Assembly (NCBI RefSeq): GCF_018613065.1
Contig: NZ_JAGGQW010000056.1
Coordinates: 62,001 to 126,000 of the forward strand
DNA: 64,000 bases
Direction: 5' to 3'
From: Bacillus sp. ISL-7
Lineage (GTDB): Bacteria; Bacillota; Bacilli; Bacillales_B; DSM-18226
Below, in pieces: positions 1 through 8,714 of this stretch (position 1 is the stretch's first letter; each line of letters opens with the position of its first letter). The notes under the pieces are model-generated. The model searched no databases and was not told where the DNA came from. It saw nothing but the letters and a program-made list of their open reading frames with translations. The translations under genes were made by a program, and so were the position numbers.

Positions 1-239
1 AAACTTTTGTTTACCATCTGCTGTTGAATGTAATGGAGCATTTCGCTAAATCCATTGAATCCCAACGCATAGGAGAGTCGGATGACGGTGGTTTCACTAA
101 CATCTACCTTTCGTCCAATCATAGTTGCCGTGTCAAAAGCTGATTCATCAAGTTTTTCAATCAGATGTTTGGCTACTTTTTTTTGTCCAGGAGACAACGT
201 TTCATATTTTTCCTTAATAATCGTTTCAAAGCTTTTCAT
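1..239 (-). CDS. MurR/RpiR family transcriptional regulator (partial, 3' end outside window)
   Basis: Reading leftwards from an ATG at 239, with GGAGG about 5 bases upstream, gives about 79 residues of an RpiR-type helix-turn-helix domain. The segment from the LSPGQKKVAKHL helix to VSETTVIRLSYALGFNGFSE matches the N-terminal HTH_6 fold. The sugar-phosphate-binding SIS domain that normally follows would lie beyond position 1. Members of this family usually sense a phosphosugar and control an adjacent sugar operon, but the target is outside the window. Family assignment is good; specificity is unknown. Confidence 0.8.
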   Translation of the reverse strand, partial: MKSFETIIKEKYETLSPGQKKVAKHLIEKLDESAFDTATMIGRKVDVSETTVIRLSYALGFNGFSEMLHYIQQQMVNKS

Positions 240-394
240 ATGTCCTCCAATCCGCGCAGGAAATGCTTCATAATTTATAAATGTTGCAGTAACTTCTTTA
301 TTGTTTTTTTATTATACCCTATTCGTTGAATATTTAGAAATCTTTTTTTATAAAAAATTTCTTGTTTCTTTAAAATCCACTTATAAACAAAAAA

Positions 395-433
395 GTGTCA
401 GGCACCATCCAGTAAATGGGTGGTTCCTGACAC
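395..433. repeat. Dispersed palindromic element (GTGTCAGGCACC family), copy 1
   Basis: Two 16-base arms, GTGTCAGGCACCATCC and GGGTGGTTCCTGACAC, separated by 7 bases, with two mismatches between the arms. It lies in the 435-base gene-free stretch 240-674 between the RpiR gene and the FbpA-like gene. Apart from this element and a small terminator-like hairpin, I see nothing in that stretch. Related copies occur at 6937, 25021, 34896 and 59821, with a half copy at 3354. Confidence 0.85.
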
Positions 434-463
434 CTAGCTTTTATGATGCATCCTTTATTGGAA

Positions 464-489
464 AAAACAAAAAAGCCGCCAAAGCAGCT
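464..489 (-). terminator. Possible terminator for the FbpA-like gene
   Basis: On the minus strand AGCTGC-TTTG-GCGGCT forms a 6 bp stem (with a G-T pair), followed by TTTTTTGTTTTT. It lies about 185 bases downstream of the gene ending at 675. The stem is short, so support is modest. Confidence 0.4.
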
Positions 490-674
490 AGATTTTCAAC
501 TGTTACTTCCCTTTAATTTAATAATTGGTACCTATGTAAACAATTTTAAAGAAATCAAATTCGTAAACCTACGATTATCACTTTCCTACTTCATACTTCA
601 TATTAAATGACAATATAGTTCTCCGCCCCGATTATCATTAAATTCTAAGATTATTTCAGTTGAAGAATGCTTTT

Positions 675-884
675 TTATCTTATTGTTTTTGTACTTGAAT
701 CCAAACCATTTGTTTCAACATATTGGTACTCAGTTTCTAGTTCACCCAAAGTCCATTCATACAAATGTTTATTATTTTTTTTAAATATTCCGGATCTAAT
801 AAGTTCATTTATTAAAAATTGCCTTTTTAGATGGACTGCTTTTCGTTGGTTATTTTTCATTAAGAAGGGTTCCACTCCTTTCAT
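675..884 (-). CDS. FbpA-like Fur-regulated basic protein
   Basis: A 69-residue basic protein. The core reads KRQFLINELIRSGIF, then HLYEWTLGELETEY, matching the short FbpA family (Pfam Fur_reg_FbpA) of Bacillus. In B. subtilis the Fbp proteins act with the small RNA FsrA to spare iron. The start is unsure: ATG at 884 lacks a clear Shine-Dalgarno, while ATG at 860 has GGAG about 14 bases upstream. No convincing Fur box was found upstream, so iron control is inferred from family only. The gene stands alone between the RpiR gene and the HTH/J-domain gene. Confidence 0.6.
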   Translation of the reverse strand: MKGVEPFLMKNNQRKAVHLKRQFLINELIRSGIFKKNNKHLYEWTLGELETEYQYVETNGLDSSTKTIR

Positions 885-1150
885 AAGGGCAATTATAAAT
901 GAGATTTTTTAAGAATTTGTCGATTGAACGGGTATTTAATGACTTTTAAAGGAATTGTTAACCTTCTTTAACAAAAGAAAATGTCTTTCTAAAAATTTAA
1001 TCTAAAAGTTAATTTTGAAATAATTCTTAATAAAACTTAATATTATCGTAAACCTGAAAAGTTTTTATGTATGATACATTGAATTTAACTTTAAAAACAA
1101 AAAGTACATAGAAATGTGAAAAAAATTAGAAACAAGAATGAGTGGATCAC

Positions 1151-1666
1151 ATGTTAAATGTAAAAGAGGTAACTGAACTGCTAAGGGATGAAGGGATAAC
1201 AGCTAGTGAACAAATCGTCATACGTTGGATCCTCGAAGGGAAAATAAAAGCGAAAAGGACCAAACATCTTAATATTGACTTCTTGATCCAACCAAAAGAT
1301 CTAGTTGCATTCATACTAGAAAAGAAAATTGAGGACAAGATTAAACAATTTGGTATGGATTATCTGCACTGGGAAAAGACGTTTCAAGAGAACCAGAAGT
1401 TAAAAGAGGAAATCGAAGAGGTAAAAACTACTATTCGGATCGAACAAGCAAAAGTTAGTGGCTTAAAAAAAATGTTAAAAGCAGAATATGCTCTTTCCGA
1501 TCATCCCCCACTTACCTTTAACTCATTATTTGGTTTAGATGCAGGGACTGACAAAGCAATGTTGAAGAAAGAGTTTAAGAAACTACTTAAAGCCCTTCAT
1601 CCCGATCGATCTGGTGACGAGAGACTTTTCAAAGTGTTTTATGAACATTACAAAAAGACCATTTAA
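1151..1666 (+). CDS. HTH - coiled coil - J-domain protein
   Basis: About 171 residues in three parts. Residues 1-60 begin LNVKEVTELLRDEGI and include IRWILEGKIKAKR, like an excisionase/MerR-type helix-turn-helix. Residues 65-115 are charged and heptad-like (a probable coiled coil). The last 45 residues hold a J-domain end with LLKALHPDRSGDE, including the His-Pro-Asp triad that stimulates Hsp70 ATPase. ATG 1151 is preferred because GAGTGG lies 5 bases upstream; GTG 1142 is the alternative. A J-domain on a DNA-binding-like module suggests a DnaK-linked regulator or a phage/plasmid-type factor. The role is unknown. Confidence 0.65.
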   Translation: MLNVKEVTELLRDEGITASEQIVIRWILEGKIKAKRTKHLNIDFLIQPKDLVAFILEKKIEDKIKQFGMDYLHWEKTFQENQKLKEEIEEVKTTIRIEQAKVSGLKKMLKAEYALSDHPPLTFNSLFGLDAGTDKAMLKKEFKKLLKALHPDRSGDERLFKVFYEHYKKTI

Positions 1667-1879
1667 ATTTAATATTTTTCTACAAACAGTAGAGGTACCA
1701 TATGATTTACCGTCTTAATTTGTCCGATTAAGAAGTAATTTAACTATTCCTTATAAAATATGGAGATTAATGTAGATAAGTTTTAAAACGTGATAGCAGG
1801 AAAAAATCATCCCGTTACAAAAATAGTAAAGAAGACGTAACAGATGTCTAACGAATAAGTTGAAAGGTGGTCATTTTCC

Positions 1880-2065
1880 TTGAGTATGGATTTATCCCTA
1901 CAACAAATCGTCGAAGGTCTACCGAAGTCGTTATTAAATGCATCTGATAGAGATTTGGAAGGATTCCAAAAAATTATCGAAGAAACAATAAAATTAAGAG
2001 AAGGCCATAGAAACTTACAAAAGATGGTTAAAAACTTCTCAACCACTACGATTCAGCGAGCTTAA
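1880..2065 (+). CDS. Small hypothetical protein
   Basis: A 61-residue, mostly helical, soluble-looking protein with no motif I recognise. TTG at 1880 is favoured over the ATG at 1886, because AAAGGTGG ends 9 bases before the TTG. A strong terminator follows at 2088. The clean ribosome site and terminator support expression as a single gene. Confidence 0.55.
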   Translation: MSMDLSLQQIVEGLPKSLLNASDRDLEGFQKIIEETIKLREGHRNLQKMVKNFSTTTIQRA

Positions 2066-2087
2066 AATTAAATTAGAAAAAATATTA

Positions 2088-2117
2088 GGAAGGTGAAATT
2101 CACCTTCCTTCCTTTTT
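2088..2117 (+). terminator. Rho-independent terminator after the small gene at 1880
   Basis: GGAAGGTGAA-A-TTCACCTTCC gives a perfect stem, followed by TTCCTTTTT. Confidence 0.8.
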
Positions 2118-2215
2118 GCTGTTAGGGAATGGATGTTTTTTTTCCTAGGAATTACGTTTTAAGGATATTGGATGTCTATAAAAACAACAAATTTTACGAA
2201 AACTGCTTTTCTTTT

Positions 2216-3286
2216 TTAACTACTAATTGTATTATTCAACAGTTTTAGCATATCTGCAAAATCAAAAGGTGCTTCTTTCCTCACGCAGTCTGCAAATTGG
2301 GACACAAGTTTCAATGTTCCAATGCTCTGTACAGGATAATTTCCTGCAGCACTTTCAGCAGACAACATCACAGCGTTTGTCCCATCCATTACGGATTGGA
2401 AAATATCTGTGACTTCCGCTCTTGTTGGCAGAGGATTCTCTACCATCGATTGCAGCATTTGGGTTGCTGTTATGACATACGTATCCAGCCGGTTGCATTC
2501 GGTAATCATCGCTTTTTGTAACATTGGGATCCATTGATAGGGCAGCTCTACACCAAGGTCGCCCCGGGCAATCATCACGGCATCAGTTTCCGAACAAATT
2601 TTCTAGAAATTTTGAATGGCCTCAACCGTTTCAATTTTGGCCACCAGCTTAGGCGTATGTCCCCCCACACTTTCCATAAAGCTGCGAACTTCTTTAATAT
2701 GCGTTGCCCTGCGGACAAATGAGCAAGCTATGAAATCAACTTCTTCTTGTAAAAGGAATTGAATATCTTGTTTATCTTTTTCTGTAAGGGCAGGTAAACT
2801 GGTAACAACACCTGGAAGATTTACTCCTTTATGGGAAGATATTTCCCCTCCTGATTTAACTGTGGTAACAACTTTAGTTTGCTCTACCTTCGTAACTTCC
2901 AACTCCACGGCGCCATCATTAATTAAAATTCGATTTCCTGATTTTACATCTTTAATTAAACCTTCATAATCGACACTAGCTTGTTTATCGTTACCTACTA
3001 CTTGATCGATGTGAAGGGAAAAGGACTGTCCTGTGTTAAGGGTGATTTTTTCACCTTCTACTTCGCCCAGTCGTATTTTTGGACCTTGGAGATCACCCAA
3101 TACTTTAATTGGATGTCCTTTCTCTCCGCTAAGTGTTTTTAATAATCGAATGACATTCCTGTGGCTGTCGTGAGTCCCATGAGAAAAATTCAATCGTGCA
3201 ATCGTCATCCCATGATTAATCAACTCAGTTAGAACTTTTTTATCATTACTTGCCGGTCCAATGGTACATATACGATCAACTGACAT
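2216..3286 (-). pseudogene. pyk: Pyruvate kinase paralogue with in-frame TAG and no C-terminal domain
   Basis: The start at 3286 has a good site (GAGGTG). Residues 1-227 cover the start of the barrel (ICTIGPAS, ARLNFSHG) and the B domain (GDLQGPKIRLG). The frame is then cut by TAG at 2605-2603. The next codons continue in the same frame with MIARGDLGVELP and SAESAAGNYP, so this is one base-substitution-type lesion and not a frameshift. In relatives the TAG position is an Asp/Glu codon. The protein would end about 356 residues along, without the allosteric C domain of normal 470-590-residue enzymes. It is therefore a degraded or divergent paralogue, probably not the housekeeping enzyme. Confidence 0.85.
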
Positions 3287-3353
3287 GGTATCACCTCAAT
3301 TTTATGGTCGGAATTATTGTGCCCAAAGTGGCTTTTATTAGGAATGTTAAATA

Positions 3354-3367
3354 GGTGTGCCTGACAC
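3354..3367. repeat. Half copy of the GTGTCAGGCACC element
   Basis: GTGTGCCTGACACT resembles one arm of the dispersed palindrome. It lies in the 530-base gene-free stretch 3287-3816. That stretch also holds a bidirectional hairpin at 3471 and the gln terminator at 3787; otherwise I see no supported gene. Confidence 0.45.
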
Positions 3368-3470
3368 TCGCAGATTTTCTTCTTCAGGGTCTATGGGGTC
3401 GGATCCCCATTCCGCTGTCTTTAGGTCAATTACTTTTATTATAAAAATATAGTGCAATGTGCTTCCACAG

Positions 3471-3502
3471 CAAAAAAGGGTGCTCCAAATTTTTGGAACA
3501 CC
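3471..3502. terminator. Orphan bidirectional hairpin
   Basis: GGTGCTCCAAA and TTTGGAACACC form an 11 bp stem with one mismatch. It has a T-run on the minus side and CTCTTTTT shortly after it on the plus side. No gene ends directly next to it. Confidence 0.5.
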
Positions 3503-3786
3503 AACTCTTTTTATATTGTTTATAAGAATTCTCCTACTGCATCTGGAGTTTTGGCATTTGCACTCTGCAAATGTGCAAAGCTTTTCTCCATTTTTAAAAA
3601 CTAATAAAGATGGGATGTTTCGTCATGTTCACTCATTTCAATCGTGACAAATAGGCCTTTTCGCTTTATTGTGTCTTAATCCAGACATATAACAGGAATC
3701 AATAAAAGTATTTTCCATTAAAACGGCTAATCGTGTAATGATCTTCAATTTTTTATCAATTAAAGCATTTGTATTTTTAAGTAAAA

Positions 3787-3816
3787 AAATCCGGGCCCTT
3801 TCATGAGCCGGATTTC
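3787..3816 (-). terminator. Terminator of the glnQHMP operon
   Basis: On the minus strand AATCCGG...CCGGATT is followed by six or seven T, directly after the glnP stop codon. Confidence 0.85.
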
Positions 3817-4479
3817 TTAAGTCTGCTTTAATTCTAACTTTCGTGCAACTAGTGACAAAGCATAATTAACAATAAAGTACATCAACGCAACTATGACAAA
3901 TACAGGTATCACATACGATCCCTTTTGCGCATAAACAATTTGTCCGTTGTGCAATAAATCCGGTAAGGCGATGACGACAGCTAACGATGTATCTTTAAGC
4001 AGAGAAATAAATTGACTCACAATCGGAGGAACCATTCTTCTCAGCGCTTGGGGCATGATGATATACCGTAATGTCTGGATGTAGGTCAGGCCAGACGCAC
4101 GTCCTGCTTCCACCTGTCCTTTTTCGATGGAGTTTAAACCGCTTCGGATAATTTCCGATATCATCGCCGATTCAAAAACCGTCAATGCTGCAATAGCCGC
4201 TGAAGTTATTTCCATTTCAATTCCGATTTCGGGCAATGCAAAATAAGTGAAGAAAATGATCAGCAGCAAAGGAAGGTTTCGAATTGTCTCAACAATCACG
4301 GCAAGTAATTTAGAAACAACGGGAATCCTCGCATATCTGAGCGTTCCTGTGAGACCGCCAATAATGAAGCTAAGCACAATTGAAATGGCAGCGACCTTAA
4401 GAGTGACCCCAAACCCTTCCAGTAAAAATTTAATATTGTCCAGTGTATACACTTCAATGAACGGTGCTAGAAAATCCAT
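3817..4479 (-). CDS. glnP: Glutamine-type amino-acid ABC transporter permease
   Basis: A 220-residue polytopic membrane protein of the HisMQ/GlnP permease family. Its cytoplasmic coupling loop, near ...GQVEAGRASGLTYIQTLR, contains the EAA motif that contacts the ATPase. It is the last gene of a minus-strand quartet in the order ATPase, binding protein, permease, permease, the same order as B. subtilis glnQHMP. Only 12 bases separate it from the upstream permease, so the two probably form the heteromeric membrane channel. Substrate is likely glutamine or another polar amino acid; the name rests on gene order. Confidence 0.85.
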   Translation of the reverse strand: MDFLAPFIEVYTLDNIKFLLEGFGVTLKVAAISIVLSFIIGGLTGTLRYARIPVVSKLLAVIVETIRNLPLLLIIFFTYFALPEIGIEMEITSAAIAALTVFESAMISEIIRSGLNSIEKGQVEAGRASGLTYIQTLRYIIMPQALRRMVPPIVSQFISLLKDTSLAVVIALPDLLHNGQIVYAQKGSYVIPVFVIVALMYFIVNYALSLVARKLELKQT

Positions 4480-4491
4480 CTACACAGCTCC

Positions 4492-5130
4492 TTAATTACT
4501 TCTAGCCATGCGTTTTTCTAAAAATCCTACGCCAAGACTTAAAGGTATTGTTAAAATTAAATAAAATAAGGCCACAAAAATATAGGTATCAAAAGTTATG
4601 TATGTCTTTGCCGAAATTAAATCCCCTTGATACATTAAATCCCCACCTGCGACTACGGCTAACAATGATGAATTTTTAACTAAATTGATAAATTGGTTGC
4701 CAAGAGGAGGGATGACGATCTTAATAGCCTGAGGGAGTATAACCATTCTCATTGCCTGGCCGTAACTCAATCCTGTCGAGCGGGCAGCTTCCATTTGCCC
4801 TTTTGGAACAGACATAATTCCGGCACGGATTGCTTCGGCAATGAAAGCGGCTGTATAGATGGTCAATCCGATGGTTCCTGCAGTCATCCCGCCAAAGTTT
4901 CCAGCTAAGTAAGTGAAAAACACGATAACCAGTACAGGTATATTACGGATAAATTCAACATATGCCGAACCAAGCAAGTTAAGAGGTTTAAATGGGGCAA
5001 TTCGCATGACTGCAATAAGTGTACCCAAAATAAAACTGCATATTAATGCTATTAAACTAGCTATAATCGTTATTTTTAATCCTTCCAAAAATGAATCGAT
5101 ATTATTTGTTAGTATCGAGAAATCCAGCAA
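4492..5130 (-). CDS. glnM: Glutamine-type amino-acid ABC transporter permease
   Basis: A 212-residue permease with about five membrane spans. The EAA loop reads GQMEAARSTGLSYGQAMR, and FINLVKNSSLLAVVAGGDL is typical of the family near the C terminus. It pairs with the permease immediately downstream. It is separated from the binding-protein gene by about 90 bases that contain a stable hairpin, probably letting the binding protein be made in excess over the channel. Family assignment is secure; substrate is inferred from operon order. Confidence 0.85.
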   Translation of the reverse strand: MLDFSILTNNIDSFLEGLKITIIASLIALICSFILGTLIAVMRIAPFKPLNLLGSAYVEFIRNIPVLVIVFFTYLAGNFGGMTAGTIGLTIYTAAFIAEAIRAGIMSVPKGQMEAARSTGLSYGQAMRMVILPQAIKIVIPPLGNQFINLVKNSSLLAVVAGGDLMYQGDLISAKTYITFDTYIFVALFYLILTIPLSLGVGFLEKRMARSN

Positions 5131-5161
5131 ACGATCTCCTCCTAATTGATCAGAATGAGCA

Positions 5162-5185
5162 AGTCCGCAAACTTGCCTGCGGACT
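5162..5185 (-). promoter_or_regulatory. Intercistronic hairpin between glnH and glnM
   Basis: AGTCCGCA-GGCAAGTT-TGCGGACT is a perfect 8 bp stem with no T-run. It sits after the binding-protein stop codon. Such hairpins usually stabilise the upstream message or partly reduce downstream transcription. Confidence 0.6.
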
Positions 5186-5220
5186 GCTGCCCAACCTGAC
5201 GAGAAACCCGATATAAATAA

Positions 5221-6027
5221 TTAATGTTTAATCCATTTATCCTTAATTTCATCGTACTTACCTGAATCCTTCAGGCTTTTTAATGCTTTATTTAACTCAT
5301 CGACAAGCTCTTTATTGCCTTTTTTAACAGCTATCCCATAAGGCTCTTCTGTGAACGTACCTCCAACCAACTCAAAGGACGGATCTTCTTCTGCCATACC
5401 ATAAAGGATTGCATCATCTGTGGTCAGGGCATCACCCTTACCTGACTTTAATGCTGTAAATGCTTCAGCGTAGTTTTCAAATTCAAGTACGGTTGTTTCA
5501 GGAGCTTTCTCACGAATATTTACGGATGAGGTCGAGCCTTTAACAGCAAGCACCTTTGTTCCTTTTTTCAAGTCTTCAATGCCCTTAACCTTGCTTCCTT
5601 TTTTCACTAGCAATGATTGCCCGGCATCAAAATATACATCTGTAAAATCGACTTCTTTTTTACGTTCTTCATTGATGGTCATAGTGGCGACAACCGCATC
5701 AACCTTACCATTATTTAAGAGTCCTACCCTCGTTTTCGAAGTAACCTCTACATACTCAGGCTTAACCTCTTTGCCAAACATTTCTTCAGCCAGTGCCTTA
5801 GAAAGATCAATGTCAAACCCTTCCACCTCACCTGTCGAGGGATTTTTCAATCCAAACAAACGAGTATCATGTTTTACACCAAATACGATTTTTTTCTCTT
5901 CTTTAATCTGAGCAAGTACATCTTTGCTGCTTTCTTTTGAAGCCTTGTCCCCGCCGCAACCCGCAAGTAGTATAGCGGCCATAGTTGACACTACCGCCAT
6001 TTTTACGAAATTTTTTGTTTTGAACAT
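5221..6027 (-). CDS. glnH: Amino-acid ABC transporter substrate-binding lipoprotein
   Basis: A 268-residue lipoprotein. A basic start and hydrophobic stretch lead to the lipobox LLAGC with Cys24 as lipid anchor. The rest is an SBP_bac_3 domain: IVFGVKHDTRLFG near the start, GFDIDLSKALAEEM, DAVVATMTINEERKKEVDFT and a KGSTSS segment. It captures the amino acid outside the membrane and delivers it to the GlnM/GlnP permeases. It has a strong ribosome site (GGGAGG) and lies 15 bases downstream of the ATPase gene. Glutamine specificity is by gene order only. Confidence 0.88.
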   Translation of the reverse strand: MFKTKNFVKMAVVSTMAAILLAGCGGDKASKESSKDVLAQIKEEKKIVFGVKHDTRLFGLKNPSTGEVEGFDIDLSKALAEEMFGKEVKPEYVEVTSKTRVGLLNNGKVDAVVATMTINEERKKEVDFTDVYFDAGQSLLVKKGSKVKGIEDLKKGTKVLAVKGSTSSVNIREKAPETTVLEFENYAEAFTALKSGKGDALTTDDAILYGMAEEDPSFELVGGTFTEEPYGIAVKKGNKELVDELNKALKSLKDSGKYDEIKDKWIKH

Positions 6028-6042
6028 TCCATTTCCTCCCTA

Positions 6043-6771
6043 TTAATGATTTAATATACGGCTGAGAAATAAGCGAGCCCGTTCTTCACGCGGATTCTCA
6101 TAAAATTCAGCCGGAACTGCTTCTTCTAATATTCGCCCCTCATCCATAAAAACGATTCGGTCAGCAACCTCCTTGGCAAAGCCCATTTCGTGGGTTACGA
6201 CGACCATCGTCATGCCTTCTTTGGCGAGGGCTTTCATCACATCCAGTACCTCGCCGATCATTTCAGGATCAAGTGCTGAGGTTGGTTCATCGAAAAGCAT
6301 GATCTCCGGGTTCATTGCAAGGCCACGGGCGATAGCTACACGCTGCTGCTGACCTCCGGAAAGCTGGGAAGGATAAGATTCAGCCTTATCTAATATGCCT
6401 ACCTTGGTAAGATAATGACGGGCTGTTTCCTTAGCTTCTTTTTCGGATTGGCCCAAGACTTTCATAGGCGCAAGAGTGATATTTTCCAGCACTGTTTTGT
6501 GCGGATATAAATAGAAGTGCTGAAAAACCATTCCAATATTGCGCCTCAGCTTATTGATATCTGTTTTTTTATCGCCTACTGAGATCCCATTTACGGTGAG
6601 TGTCCCGTCAGAGATGGTTTCCAGATGATTGATACAGCGCAACAAGGTACTTTTCCCTGATCCAGATGGACCAATTACTACAACTACTTCACCTTGATTG
6701 ATTGTAAGATTAATATCTTTTAAGACATGAAAATCCCCATAAAACTTATGTACCTGATTAAATACAATCAT
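6043..6771 (-). CDS. glnQ: Amino-acid ABC transporter ATP-binding protein
   Basis: A 242-residue ATPase. Walker A is GPSGSGKST at residues 34-42; the Q-loop is [12 protein letters not shown], the signature LSGGQQQR, and Walker [12 protein letters not shown], followed by a switch His in VVTHEMGF. It belongs to the polar amino-acid uptake (HisP/GlnQ) class and energises GlnM/GlnP. It is the first gene of the operon, with a consensus sigma-A promoter at 6842-6870. Confidence 0.9.
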   Translation of the reverse strand: MIVFNQVHKFYGDFHVLKDINLTINQGEVVVVIGPSGSGKSTLLRCINHLETISDGTLTVNGISVGDKKTDINKLRRNIGMVFQHFYLYPHKTVLENITLAPMKVLGQSEKEAKETARHYLTKVGILDKAESYPSQLSGGQQQRVAIARGLAMNPEIMLFDEPTSALDPEMIGEVLDVMKALAKEGMTMVVVTHEMGFAKEVADRIVFMDEGRILEEAVPAEFYENPREERARLFLSRILNH

Positions 6772-6841
6772 TCTTGACCTCCTGTTTTAAAAGCTATTAC
6801 ATGTGAAAATCCCATTATTAGTAATATTCAGAATAACTTAA

Positions 6842-6879
6842 ATTATATTTATATTTTGTCGAACTGTCAAATCATGACA
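6842..6879 (-). promoter_or_regulatory. Sigma-A promoter of glnQHMP with overlapping inverted repeat
   Basis: On the minus strand TTGACA (6870-6865), 17 bases, then TATAAT (6847-6842): both boxes match consensus exactly. An inverted repeat TGTCA-N5-TGACA (6865-6879) overlaps the -35 box and would suit a repressor. It resembles but does not fit the TnrA box, which has a 7-base spacer. Confidence 0.75.
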
Positions 6880-6936
6880 AATTGCCTATAATTTCCCGAC
6901 ATTTAACACTTTCTTGGGTTAAAGATGTCTATAGCA

Positions 6937-6984
6937 AAAAGGTGTCAGGCACCATCCAAAATTGGATGGTGCCTGACACCTTTT
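6937..6984. repeat. Dispersed palindromic element, copy with perfect 22-base arms
   Basis: Arm AAAAGGTGTCAGGCACC with ATCCA, a 4-base loop AAAT, then the exact reverse complement. Because it ends in TTTT on both strands it can also act as a bidirectional terminator between the gln promoter region and the permease gene. Confidence 0.9.
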
Positions 6985-7043
6985 AATGTAGGATTGTCGG
7001 CTTACATTTATCTTACTTTTTCTTTGTAAGTCGAGCTCTCTGA

Positions 7044-8402
7044 TTATTCCTTCTTTTTCAATTTATATCCTATATAAAGGACCATAAACCATATAGGTGC
7101 TACAATTAATGCTCCTCGCATACCCTCAATAAAGGCCATTAAGACCACGACAAGTGCTAAAAAAGCAAGGGCTAAGTAGCTTGAAACTGGATATAGCGGC
7201 ATTTTAAATGCTAGTTTTTTTACTTCTTCTGTCGTTTTTGATTGTCTGAACTTTATTTGTGTAATCAGTATTATGGTCCAGCTAGTAATAACCGCAACCG
7301 TTGCAACAGAAGAAATATAGATAAATACTTTTTCAGGAACAATATAATTTAAAAATACTGCCACTAATAAAAATGATGACGAAAATAGGATTCCACGTCG
7401 GGGTGTAGAATGCTTGTTGAGCTTTCCAAAATATTTCGGCCCATTATTTTGAAGAGATAAATTGTATAGCATTCTTCCAGTACTGAATAAACCACTATTA
7501 AAAGCAGACAAAGCTGCTGTTAACACGACAAAGTTAATTATATGGGCAGCCCCAGGAATTCCGATTTTATCAAAAATTAACACAAACGGGCTTCCATTCG
7601 TCCCTACTTCATTCCAAGGATATAAACTCATCATGATGCCTAGTGCAGCAATATAAAAAATTAAAATCCTCCAGACCACATTGTTGATTGCAGATGGAAT
7701 TGATTTTCGAGGATTTTTAGCCTCCCCTGCGGTAATCCCGACCAGTTCTACCCCGCCAAATGAAAACATCACTAGAACCAATGACATGAAAATACCTTTT
7801 ATCCCATTTGGCATAAATCCTCCATGAGTCCAAAGATTGTTAAAACCTATGGGCTGGCCTTCGTTGCCGATACCTAAGAGGATCATTCCTAATCCAACAA
7901 CAATCATTCCAATAATCGCAACCACTTTAATCATCGCGAACCAGAATTCAAACTCTCCAAATGCTTTAACACTTGTAAGGTTTACCATTGTGATTACAAC
8001 AAGTGTTGCAAGAGCTGTCAGCCATTGTGGTATTTCTGGAAACCAGTAGTTTACATAGACACCAACAACTGTAATTTCCGCCATCCCAACGACAACCCAC
8101 ATAAACCAATAGGTCCAACCGGTTAAGTAACCCGCAAACGGTCCTAAATAACTATTTGCGTATGAACTAAATGAGCCGGAAACCGGCTCATCTACAGCCA
8201 TTTCCCCTAATGCTCTCATAATGGTAAAAATAACTAAGCCTCCGACTAAGTAAGAGAGCAAAATTGACGGACCAGCCATTTGAATCGTTGCACTTGAACC
8301 ATAGAACAGACCTACTCCAATCGCACCTCCAAGTGCAATTAGCTGGATGTGCCTGTTGTTTAGACCTCGTTGTAGTTGCTCACTTTCGTGATTTTTGCCC
8401 AC
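7044..8402 (-). CDS. Amino-acid permease, APC superfamily (AAT family)
   Basis: A 452-residue, 12-span membrane transporter. The N terminus has the signature IQLIALGGAIGVGLFYGSS, with SGSFSSYANSYLGP and AFGEFEFWFAMIKV further on, all typical of the bacterial amino-acid transporter family. The start is GTG at 8402, with GGGTGG about 9 bases upstream. Relatives in Bacillus carry proline, histidine, GABA or aromatic amino acids; the substrate cannot be read from the sequence. It is transcribed alone, convergent to nothing and divergent from the cell-wall hydrolase gene. Confidence 0.85.
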   Translation of the reverse strand: MGKNHESEQLQRGLNNRHIQLIALGGAIGVGLFYGSSATIQMAGPSILLSYLVGGLVIFTIMRALGEMAVDEPVSGSFSSYANSYLGPFAGYLTGWTYWFMWVVVGMAEITVVGVYVNYWFPEIPQWLTALATLVVITMVNLTSVKAFGEFEFWFAMIKVVAIIGMIVVGLGMILLGIGNEGQPIGFNNLWTHGGFMPNGIKGIFMSLVLVMFSFGGVELVGITAGEAKNPRKSIPSAINNVVWRILIFYIAALGIMMSLYPWNEVGTNGSPFVLIFDKIGIPGAAHIINFVVLTAALSAFNSGLFSTGRMLYNLSLQNNGPKYFGKLNKHSTPRRGILFSSSFLLVAVFLNYIVPEKVFIYISSVATVAVITSWTIILITQIKFRQSKTTEEVKKLAFKMPLYPVSSYLALAFLALVVVLMAFIEGMRGALIVAPIWFMVLYIGYKLKKKE

Positions 8403-8714
8403 ACTAATATTCCACCCTTCATAATTATTCTTTTACAATAACTAAGAATGATATTCCTTTCCACATGAAAGAAAATTCAATAAATTCACTCTTCACCGAA
8501 TACTTCCATTACATTACAAGAAATTCCAAGTAAAATATTCCTCTATTTCGTTATATTGGATGGAATATGTCATTTATATAGGAAAATTGTCATAAATCTA
8601 TTCTACCTGTAATGTTGTTCATCAAATTAAAAAGAAATGTAACAGTAGCGTTCTGTAAATCGTGTACTAGCACATGATAAAGTAGTACCATACGAATTTA
8701 CAGGAGGTAGCCAC
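8403..8714. other. Intergenic region between divergent permease and hydrolase genes
   Basis: 312 AT-rich bases that must hold both promoters. I see no convincing consensus boxes, riboswitch or small gene. The stretch CTAGCACATGA (8669-8679) recurs near the TOMM precursor promoter. Confidence 0.4.

Noticed and set aside
625..655. GATTATCATT as half a Fur box near the FbpA-like gene
   Set aside because: Located after the gene, only one half site present; not a convincing operator.
3650..3810. Minus-strand open frame with plausible composition (LKNTNALIDKKLKIITRLAV...)
   Set aside because: No start codon or ribosome site, and it begins inside the gln terminator.
6865..6879. TnrA/GlnR box at the gln promoter
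   Set aside because: Spacer is 5 instead of 7 bases, so it does not fit the consensus; kept only as an unspecified inverted repeat.
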